A stretch of 19,893 nucleotides of DNA from assembly GCA_964595945.1 (NCBI GenBank), contig CAZQSL010000063.1, positions 1-19,893 on the forward strand, read 5' to 3'. Shown here piece by piece: positions 7,175 through 13,498 of the stretch (within the stretch, counting starts at the first letter, position 1; every line of letters begins with the position of its first letter). The notes beneath the pieces were generated by a model. The model ran no database searches and was not told where the DNA came from. It saw only the letters and a program-made list of their open reading frames with translations. Source of the DNA: CAZQSL01 sp964595945 (GTDB lineage Bacteria > UBP15 > UBA6099 > JAJRTR01). A program made the translations under genes and the position numbers.

Positions 7175-8032
7175 TTGAACGCTTCCTCCTTTGTCAGGTT
7201 TTCCCTGTCGCGATTTGTCACAAAAACCATTTTGTTTTCATACGGTTTTTTTCTGATGTTTCTCCTGCGTGACAAAATGATCAAGCATTACATACACGAG
7301 CGTTACGAGCCGCTTACGATACTCGCTGCCGCTCTGCTGGTCATTTCATCGCTGGCGCTTACATCGGGTGTCAGCAACAGGCAGGGCTCCCGCCAGAGAT
7401 TTGCCGCAGTCGCGAACAGGTTGCTCAGGCAGACCGGAGCGGTTATCCTGCTTGTCGTGCCGCTTGTCATCGGATTTATGTATCCGCCGCAAGTCCTCGG
7501 GGTCAGCAAGTCGCTGATGGGCAACAGGTTCACCTTTTCGAACAACGAAGCGCTGGTGGATGAAAAGACCCTTTCCGCCCCGGGTCCCTCGGACAGGACT
7601 ATCGAAGTGAAAGATGCCGCAGGTGGCAAATCGGCTCATACATATACTCCGCTGAACATGATGGAAATCAATTATCTGCTGAGCGCCGGCGGTGATGTTT
7701 TTGCTGGCGACAGAGTCGCCATACGCGGGTTTGTATATCATCAGGAGAACCATCCCGGGGGCTTTACCCTCGTGCGTTACAATATCCCGTGCTGCGTCGT
7801 GCACGCGTATCCCGTGATGATCGACGTTGTCAGTCCCGAAGCTTCCTCGCTGAAAGATAGCCAGTGGGTTACCGTTTATGGACAAATCGAAAAAAACGAA
7901 AATGTTTCCGCTGGCAATAATGGCGGTGAAGCGCTGCCTTACCAGATCAAATCCGAAAAAATTACGCGTGATGACGAGCCGCAGGATCCATACATAAGCA
8001 AGTGGTTTATGCACAAACCATTCAGCTTCTGA
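7175..8032 (+). CDS. TIGR03943/DUF1980 family membrane protein, first copy
   Basis: This protein of about 285 residues has N-terminal membrane helices at about 12-32, 47-65 and 88-106, then a soluble domain. It fits the TIGR03943 (DUF1980) family, partner subunits of PF03773 permeases. It shares the layout of the family and of the second copy at 10094: an IRGFVYH strand, then a conserved strand ending in adjacent cysteines C206 and C207 (YNIPCCVVHAYPV), and a VTVYGQI strand near the end. TTG at 7175 is chosen as start because AAAGGAG lies about 10 bases upstream within the end of the ABC permease gene; the frame is open further 5' but would overlap that gene by 80 bases. Its partner is probably the permease at 8063. 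The metal or thiol role is inferred from the Cys pair. Confidence 0.82.
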   Translation: MNASSFVRFSLSRFVTKTILFSYGFFLMFLLRDKMIKHYIHERYEPLTILAAALLVISSLALTSGVSNRQGSRQRFAAVANRLLRQTGAVILLVVPLVIGFMYPPQVLGVSKSLMGNRFTFSNNEALVDEKTLSAPGPSDRTIEVKDAAGGKSAHTYTPLNMMEINYLLSAGGDVFAGDRVAIRGFVYHQENHPGGFTLVRYNIPCCVVHAYPVMIDVVSPEASSLKDSQWVTVYGQIEKNENVSAGNNGGEALPYQIKSEKITRDDEPQDPYISKWFMHKPFSF

Positions 8033-8062
8033 CGACTATTGTGAAATCGGAACAATGAGTAT

Positions 8063-8971
8063 ATGAACCAGATAGCGGAATTCAGACTGTTTTTCATCGG
8101 GATCATCATCGAAACGGTCCCATTCATAACGATCGGCGTTTTTCTGACTTTTCTGTTCGAGCTTTTCGTGCCTCTCGAATATGTGCGGAAAATGTTCACT
8201 GGCAAGAAACTGATGGGGATAATAATCGCGGCTTTGCTCGGGTTTGTCGTACCGCTGTGCGAATGCGGGATAGTGCCGATCGTATCGAGATTTGCCAAGC
8301 GCGGCGTGCCGCTGCCGGTCCTGATGACATTTCTGATAGCGGTGCCGTCGCTGAGTCCCATAGTCGTGGCAAGTACGAGCGCGGCTTTTGTAATGGCTCC
8401 CAATGTCGTTGTCTTGAGATTTGCCACTTCGTTTGTGCTCGCTTTAGCCGCCGGGTTTGTTTTCCTCGTACTCGATCGTAATGGCAAGCTCTCTTCACTT
8501 GCGTTTCCGGAGCCGGACAGCGGAGTTGCGTGCGGATGCGGCGGCTGCGATGATAGTGACAGTTTCGCTGACAAGTGCCGGCATGGATTCGAGCACGCGG
8601 TAAGTGATTTCACGCGCACTCTCGGGTTTATCGTCATGGCGGCTGTCATAACCGCCGCGGTGAAGGTATTCGCATCCGATCAGATGGTAGGAGTGATAGC
8701 GGCTCATCCGGCATGGAGTACTCCGGCTATGATGCTTTTCGCCTTTGTCACATCGACATGTTCGGATGCCGACGCATTCATTGCCGCCGCCATGACGAAA
8801 TTCACTGATGTCTCAAAACTCGCGTTTATGCTGCTCGGTCCCGTGATCGACATAAAGCTCGTCATTTTGCATTTTGCGCTGTTCCCGCGCAAAGTTGCGC
8901 TCACACTGCTTGTCGTGTATCCGCTGCTTGTGACGCTTGGAGTGATGGTACTTCATTTTATAGCTGGATGA
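8063..8971 (+). CDS. PF03773 (ArsP_1/DUF318) permease, first copy
   Basis: This 302-residue protein has about eight membrane helices in two halves. The first half holds LCECGIVPI (C66, C68) and the second TSTCSDADAFIAA (230-242), the hallmark motifs of this permease family, which includes the organoarsenical exporter ArsP and the B. subtilis YcgR group. Between the halves lies a short loop with CGCGGC at 157-162 and CRHGFEH near 172. Where the second copy has GGPIVNPVV, this copy reads VPSLSPIVV, so the two are diverged and probably differ in substrate or role. The ATG has only a weak ribosome site (GGA at 8049) and overlaps by ATGA a three-codon open frame at 8055-8066, which may couple its translation. 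Confidence 0.9.
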   Translation: MNQIAEFRLFFIGIIIETVPFITIGVFLTFLFELFVPLEYVRKMFTGKKLMGIIIAALLGFVVPLCECGIVPIVSRFAKRGVPLPVLMTFLIAVPSLSPIVVASTSAAFVMAPNVVVLRFATSFVLALAAGFVFLVLDRNGKLSSLAFPEPDSGVACGCGGCDDSDSFADKCRHGFEHAVSDFTRTLGFIVMAAVITAAVKVFASDQMVGVIAAHPAWSTPAMMLFAFVTSTCSDADAFIAAAMTKFTDVSKLAFMLLGPVIDIKLVILHFALFPRKVALTLLVVYPLLVTLGVMVLHFIAG

Positions 8972-8996
8972 ATGATGTCGTTATTTGCGGAGAGAC

Positions 8997-10097
8997 ATGG
9001 ATAACGGACATGTGAAAACTGTAGCGCCAGCGCACAAGCCGCCCCTGTTTCTCATCATGTTCGCCGTCTCAGTGACCGCGCTCATGATAATAGACAGAAA
9101 CCTTCCATCGGTAAAAACACTTACGCTGTTGTTTTCCAGCATAGTCCTCGAGGCTTTGCCATTCATGCTTGTGGGCGCTCTGGTCGGCGGGATGATCGAA
9201 GAATTCGTGAGCCGGGAGCGCATGGCTGCGATCCTCGAAAGATGCGGTAAGCTGATTATCCCGATCGCGGCAGCGATGGGGCTGGTATTTCCAGTGTGCG
9301 AATGCGCGGTGGTGCCGGTCGTAAAAAGACTTTCCCGCAAGGGACTCCCTCCGGGCGCGGCTGTCGCGTACCTGCTGGGTGGTCCCATTGTCAATCCTGT
9401 TGTCGCTTTTTCTACCGCTGTCGCATTCCGGATGGACTGGCAGATCGCAGCTATAAGGCTTGGCACGGGCTATCTTATCGCTATCTCCATCGCGTATCTG
9501 ATCGACTTCATTTTCAGAGGTAAAAAGTTCTTCGTCGATGACATCGAGAGCCGCGAATCGCACTGCTCATGCGGTTGTCATGATCACAAGCACGAAGAGC
9601 CCGGACAACACCACGATGATTGCGGATGCGGCAGCCACGAACATGATCACGCGAGTGAGGCAATCGTGAAACCGCGTAACAGATTTGCCGATGCGATCAG
9701 ACATGCCACAGGCGATTTCGTTTCGGTCGCCCATTATCTCGTGATAGGCGCATTCATCGCGGCTGCCGCACAGTCTTTCATCAATCGAGATGTCTTCGCA
9801 AGTGTGGGCCGCATACCGGGCATGAGCATCCTGTTGATGATCGTGCTCGCGATTCTGCTGAATCTCTGTTCGGAAGCCGATGCGTTCATAGCCGCGTCAT
9901 TTCGTGCCATCGTTCCGCTTCCCGCGCTGATGGCCTTTATGCTGGTCGGCCCCATGTTCGACATAAAACTTCTGCTGATGTATAGGACCCTGTTCAGAAC
10001 CCGGGCGATCAAAGTGCTTTCGGCACTGATCATCGTCGCGGTAATAATCGCTTCATTCATCATTGCGGCAATTATCGGAACGGGGGTGTCGAGGTGA
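8997..10097 (+). CDS. PF03773 (ArsP_1/DUF318) permease, second copy, with Cys/His-rich loop
   Basis: This 366-residue protein has the same two-half design as the gene before it: helices, then VCECAVVPVVKR (C101, C103), GGPIVNPVV at 128-136, and CSEADAFIAA at 291-300. The central hydrophilic loop carries five Cys and eight His between 190 and 218 (CSCGCHDHKH, HHDDCGCGSHEHDH), a strong candidate metal-binding segment on the loop side of the membrane. The ATG at 8997 has GGAGAG closely upstream; a TTG four codons earlier (8985) is an alternative. The stop overlaps the next gene's GTG. The two permeases share clear motifs but differ in loop and length, so they look like an old tandem duplication now specialised. 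Confidence 0.9.
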   Translation: MDNGHVKTVAPAHKPPLFLIMFAVSVTALMIIDRNLPSVKTLTLLFSSIVLEALPFMLVGALVGGMIEEFVSRERMAAILERCGKLIIPIAAAMGLVFPVCECAVVPVVKRLSRKGLPPGAAVAYLLGGPIVNPVVAFSTAVAFRMDWQIAAIRLGTGYLIAISIAYLIDFIFRGKKFFVDDIESRESHCSCGCHDHKHEEPGQHHDDCGCGSHEHDHASEAIVKPRNRFADAIRHATGDFVSVAHYLVIGAFIAAAAQSFINRDVFASVGRIPGMSILLMIVLAILLNLCSEADAFIAASFRAIVPLPALMAFMLVGPMFDIKLLLMYRTLFRTRAIKVLSALIIVAVIIASFIIAAIIGTGVSR

Positions 10098-10945
10098 AGA
10101 ATCCCACCGGGATATATTCACGCATGTTCGTCACGCTTGCGTGGCTCCTCGTGACGATAGCGCTTGTGCGTAGCGAAAGCTATACGGCATTTCTGCGGCC
10201 GCAATTCGGCGTACTGCTCGTCATTGCGGCTGTCATTCTCCTGCTGTTTCTGGTCGTGGATTTTTTCGACGAAGAATACCGCACCGAGACCATGCTCGAC
10301 TTCGTGAAAAATATCGTAATATTGACACCGCTCCTTGCCATTGTCATGGCAAGAGGGACGACACTCGGGGCGGAGGCATTCAGGCTCAGGGCCGGCGCGT
10401 TCATCAACAGCACAGCCAGCCTCGGCAGCGCCAGTCAAAACGATCGAAACGCATCCGGGGCATCCTCCCGTGGCAGCGCGACAGATACGAGATACGTCCC
10501 CCCGGCGCTTCAGCTCGACCTGTCATCAGGGCCAGGCGCCTCCGCCGGACTGGTACCTTCGCCGGATAGCGAAGCTCCAGATGACAATAAGCCCCGCAAC
10601 GCGTCTCTGGCGGAACTTTCCACATTCGACTTCTCGAAAAAACCGCCGCACAATCCCTTTGAAGGAAAAACCGTCATTACCGAAGGCAAAGTATTCATCC
10701 CCAAAGGCAGCAAACCGGGGAGATTTGTCGTGTTCAGATTTCTCATAACATGCTGTGCCGCCGATGCTCAGCCAGTGGGTGTCGTTGTGGAAAGCGATAC
10801 TCCAGCGCCGCCGCAGGACACATGGGTTTCCGTCAGGGGAAGGCTCACTATCGACCGTACAAAAAACAAACCCCAGGGTATCCCTGTCATCAAAGACACT
10901 TCGGTCAACAGGAAACTTCCGCCGGACGATGAGTATCTGTATTGA
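10094..10945 (+). CDS. TIGR03943/DUF1980 family membrane protein, second copy
   Basis: This 283-residue protein has two or three N-terminal membrane helices (about 10-25, 38-56 and 70-87). A Ser/Ala/Pro-rich linker follows at 105-175, then a soluble domain with the family's Cys pair at 220-221 (FRFLITCCAADAQPVGV), a VSVRGRL strand and the ending IPVIKDTSV. It begins at GTG overlapping the second permease's stop, so coupling to that permease is likely. Compared with the first copy it has a longer linker and keeps the CCAAD form of the Cys motif, where the first reads CCVVH. It closes the operon. A weak AT-rich inverted repeat (10945-10951 with 10963-10969) follows, without a clear terminator. 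Confidence 0.86.
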   Translation: MKNPTGIYSRMFVTLAWLLVTIALVRSESYTAFLRPQFGVLLVIAAVILLLFLVVDFFDEEYRTETMLDFVKNIVILTPLLAIVMARGTTLGAEAFRLRAGAFINSTASLGSASQNDRNASGASSRGSATDTRYVPPALQLDLSSGPGASAGLVPSPDSEAPDDNKPRNASLAELSTFDFSKKPPHNPFEGKTVITEGKVFIPKGSKPGRFVVFRFLITCCAADAQPVGVVVESDTPAPPQDTWVSVRGRLTIDRTKNKPQGIPVIKDTSVNRKLPPDDEYLY

Positions 10946-11039
10946 TTCATTCCAGATTTCGCAATGAATTCCGAAGTTGGTTTCCATCTTCGTTTTATCG
11001 CATTTCGCGCTCTGTCATTATTGTGCCGGTACAGGTGTT

Positions 11040-12227
11040 GTGTTGAGACGAAAACAGACAGTCGGATTCTACATGATCTGCACGATCGCCCTTGCGGTAT
11101 CGGTCTATGCCGTGTCCGCAGGGCTGCGCTCTCATCTCCTTTATCACGCTGTCAAAGAAACAACAACGGGGTGGCTGTCAGACATTTACCGGCCAGACGC
11201 CACGCTCGGTATTTCGGGCGACCGGGGCAAACAGACGCGAATGTCGTACAGAGATATCAGGGGTGAGACGGCACAAACTGATAATAATGGCTACCGCATC
11301 GCATCAAGCGTGCAGGGTAGCGGCGAAAAGAAGGATAAGATGCTGTTTATCGGCGATTCGTTCACATTTGGCGTCTACGTGGCTTACGACAGGACGTATG
11401 CCGCGCGTGTCGCCGGTGCGGCAGGCGCTCGTGCCGTCAACACCGGGCTGTGTGGTGCGGGACTGGCGCAGATGGTGCTGATCGCCGAGAGGGAAATACC
11501 CAGAAGCAGACCATCTGCTGTCGTCGTTCAATACTCACCCTGGCTGGTGGAAAGGGCAGGGCAATATACGGCGCCGTATACCGGCGCAATAGCGGTGCCT
11601 TACATCTCAAAGGGCCGGGACGGCAATGACGCAATACATTCTCCACTGTTTGAAATGCAAGACAAATTCGGCAGATATGCGGCTTTTTCGCGCACTCCCG
11701 GGTCGTTTTCAGATTTTCTGAAATTTGTCGTGTCCGCAAAAGCGCCGCTATCAGTCATCCGTGATGACGCATCCGTTGGTATGGCAAGACTGGGCATTGC
11801 CGCCGGGATTATCCCCGCGCCTGAAAAGGATTACAATAAGAGGCTGGTATTTGCATATAGTCGGATCAGGAATATTAGCGATCGTTTCGGAGCCCGGATG
11901 ATCGTTGTCACGATCGGCGGGAGACATGACAGGGCCGCAGGGGCGGGCGCCAAGTCCGCAACTGTATCTACCGCAATCAACGGACTATCCGCGCTTGAAT
12001 CAATTGACGGTATACATATTTCCGACGCGCACAGAAGACTTGTCGGTGAAATCAGCCCCGCGAAAATGCGTGATTACGAAGCCGCCTACTGTCACTGGTA
12101 CCGTGGCGAAGAAAAACCGTATGACTGCCACCCCAACAACAGGGCGCATGCCATCATCGCGGCTGAAATCGTGAAAACCATGAAAGAAATGAAACAAAAT
12201 CTCAAAACCAATCCTGTCAAGCAATGA
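11040..12227 (+). CDS. Membrane-anchored SGNH/GDSL-family hydrolase
   Basis: Counted from GTG 11040 the protein has 395 residues. A signal-anchor helix at about 9-28 precedes a long domain with SGNH landmarks: LFIGDSFTFG (GDS at 105-107, nucleophile Ser), NTGLCGAG with N134, and DCHPNNRAH at 362-370 giving the Asp/His pair. The layout recalls AlgX/AlgJ-like or lipase-like SGNH enzymes acting on glycans or acyl esters outside the cytoplasm; the exact substrate is unknown. The start is uncertain: GTG 11040 or TTG 11043, with AGGTG just upstream, fit a basic residue cluster before the helix; TTG 10977 is also in frame. It is in the same direction as the preceding operon with a 94-base gap, so it may be read through or have its own promoter, which I could not find. 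Confidence 0.82.
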   Translation: MLRRKQTVGFYMICTIALAVSVYAVSAGLRSHLLYHAVKETTTGWLSDIYRPDATLGISGDRGKQTRMSYRDIRGETAQTDNNGYRIASSVQGSGEKKDKMLFIGDSFTFGVYVAYDRTYAARVAGAAGARAVNTGLCGAGLAQMVLIAEREIPRSRPSAVVVQYSPWLVERAGQYTAPYTGAIAVPYISKGRDGNDAIHSPLFEMQDKFGRYAAFSRTPGSFSDFLKFVVSAKAPLSVIRDDASVGMARLGIAAGIIPAPEKDYNKRLVFAYSRIRNISDRFGARMIVVTIGGRHDRAAGAGAKSATVSTAINGLSALESIDGIHISDAHRRLVGEISPAKMRDYEAAYCHWYRGEEKPYDCHPNNRAHAIIAAEIVKTMKEMKQNLKTNPVKQ

Positions 12228-12253
12228 AAAAGCCCGCCTTGTCGCGACGGGCT
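12226..12253 (-). terminator. Intrinsic terminator of the sigma factor gene
   Basis: On the minus strand AGCCCG (12253-12248) pairs with CGGGCT (12236-12231), and the stem is followed by TTTTT and CATT. The T-run lies only on the minus-strand side, so it serves the sigma gene; it abuts the stop of the convergent SGNH gene. Confidence 0.75.
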
Positions 12254-12281
12254 GTGAGTCACACTGGTGATTTGTAGAGCG

Positions 12282-13094
12282 TCATGCCGTGAGGTATGCC
12301 TTGAGGATGCCACGGTCATCATGGTTTTTCAGTTTATGGATGGCGGTTTCCTCGATCTGCCGGATTCTCTCAGGAGAAAGACCGAATATCCTGCCGACTT
12401 CGCGTAGCGACATCCTCTCGCCGCTTTTGAGGCCGAACCTCAATTCGATGACTTTGCGTTCCTTATCGTTGAGCGCGCCGAGCGCGTCTTCGATGTCAAC
12501 TTTCATCTGGGATATCATGCTCTCTTCGTCGGGACTCATCGAGTCGCGGTCTTCGAGCACGTCCATGAAGTTATTAGCCGAGTCGTCACTGTCCGAGATA
12601 GGGGCGTCGAGCGAAATCGTGCCAGGTATGAGTGACAGCAACTGACGCACCATGTTCTGATCCATGTCGGCCTTTTCGGAAAGTTCCGCAACGGACGGTT
12701 CGCGTCCCATTGTGCGCGACAGGTCTCTGGTGACTCTCAGCAAGTGTTTGAGGTGCGACGAATAGTTGGAAGGTTTTTTGACGGTGTCGCCATGTTTAAG
12801 CAGCGATTCGTCCATCGCCTGCCGTATCCACCATGTCGCGTATGTGCTGAATCTGTAGCCGAGCGTGGGATCGAATTTTTCAGCCGCGGTAATCAGTCCT
12901 ATGATACCTTCCTGTACGAGGTCCTCGAAATCGACTCCCTGATTCAGCCTCTTTTTTGCGAGGCTTACTACAAGCGGGAGATGTGCCTCGATAAAGATTT
13001 CACGGGCCTCACCGTCGTCTTTTGTGAAGTGCTGCGCAAATTCGTGCTTCCGGCTTCTCACGAAGGTGCGCTTTGCCGTCGCCTGGGTTGTCAT
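12282..13094 (-). CDS. RpoD/RpoS-type RNA polymerase sigma factor
   Basis: This 270-residue protein covers regions 1.2 to 4 of the sigma-70 family without region 1.1. Region 2 is at about 30-105 (EAHLPLVVSLAKKR, DLVQEGIIGLITAAEKFDP, FSTYATWWIRQAMDESL), region 3 at about 115-180 (LSRTMGREPSVAELSEK), and region 4 at about 200-265 (LNDKERKVIELRFGL, LREVGRIFGLSPERIRQIEETA). The strong -10-recognition segment and HTH place it in group 2 or 3 rather than ECF. It could be a stationary-phase or general-stress sigma factor; length and lack of region 1.1 argue against the housekeeping copy. GGGAGGGAG lies just before the ATG. It is a single-gene unit with its own terminator. A STAS/HATPase regulator is encoded 5.5 kb away, but nothing in the sequence ties them. 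Confidence 0.93.
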   Translation of the reverse strand: MTTQATAKRTFVRSRKHEFAQHFTKDDGEAREIFIEAHLPLVVSLAKKRLNQGVDFEDLVQEGIIGLITAAEKFDPTLGYRFSTYATWWIRQAMDESLLKHGDTVKKPSNYSSHLKHLLRVTRDLSRTMGREPSVAELSEKADMDQNMVRQLLSLIPGTISLDAPISDSDDSANNFMDVLEDRDSMSPDEESMISQMKVDIEDALGALNDKERKVIELRFGLKSGERMSLREVGRIFGLSPERIRQIEETAIHKLKNHDDRGILKAYLTA

Positions 13095-13139
13095 AAGCGC
13101 TCCCTCCCAAAATTTATTTCACACTAATAATGACAATAC

Positions 13140-13167
13140 TGCATAGTGAAAAGTTCCGTCTTTTCAA
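13140..13167 (-). promoter_or_regulatory. Possible promoter of the sigma factor gene
   Basis: On the minus strand TTGAAA (13167-13162) and TATGCA (13145-13140) are separated by 16 bases, giving a leader of about 40 bases to the ATG at 13094. Confidence 0.35.
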
Positions 13168-13190
13168 GAAAAAGTGGTAAATAATAAAAA

Positions 13191-13208
13191 TGTATCCAAT
13201 TGGACACA
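13191..13208. promoter_or_regulatory. 18-bp palindrome, candidate operator
   Basis: TGTATCCAATTGGACACA is symmetrical at 16 of 18 positions (TGTnTCCAATTGGAnACA). It sits between the divergent sigma factor and S74 fibre genes, just upstream of the possible sigma promoter and downstream of an A/T-rich run. The form is typical of a dimeric helix-turn-helix repressor site. The regulator is unknown. Confidence 0.5.
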
Positions 13209-13239
13209 ATATGTTGTATAGCCGGAGATAAAGGGTAAC

Positions 13240-13270
13240 GCAAGGAAATGGAGCGGCGCGTTTCCCTTGC
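13240..13270. other. Imperfect hairpin in the 13095-13498 intergenic region
   Basis: GCAAGGAAA (13240-13248) pairs with TTTCCCTTGC (13261-13270), with one bulged C and a 12-base loop; CCCTTGC recurs at 13284. It may be part of a leader or a small RNA. I recognise no riboswitch consensus, and the rest of 13209-13438 holds no supportable gene. Confidence 0.3.
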
Positions 13271-13438
13271 CGTCAGCACAGCGCCCTTGCGCAACGGATG
13301 ATAGGGATTGTCGAGTCTTCAGGAATGAGAACGGGCCTGTCGGTATAAGCTTTGAAGGATTTCACCGGATTTGCTCTCCATATCCTTCTGCATGTCAAGT
13401 GATCGGACCAGTCTGTTCCGCCCAAGTCGAGACAGCAG

Positions 13439-13467
13439 TTGCATTATTCGCCTGTCTGTGATTATAT
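13439..13467 (+). promoter_or_regulatory. Possible promoter of the S74 fibre gene
   Basis: TTGCAT at 13439 is followed after 17 bases by TTATAT at 13462, preceded by TGA, an extended -10 form. The leader to the ATG at 13499 would be about 25 bases and contains GGGAG. Confidence 0.35.
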
Positions 13468-13498
13468 CAATATAACTGATTATTCGGGAGATCATGAT

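Noticed and set aside
6682..7284. Minus-strand open frame across the ABC permease
   Set aside because: Highly charged shadow translation with no start signal and no domain.
7939..8649. Minus-strand open frame across the first permease
   Set aside because: Antisense to a gene with family motifs; no recognisable protein features.
13209..13438. Cobalamin or fluoride riboswitch before the fibre gene
   Set aside because: Some GTAAC-like and GC hairpin segments are present, but no consensus core of either class.
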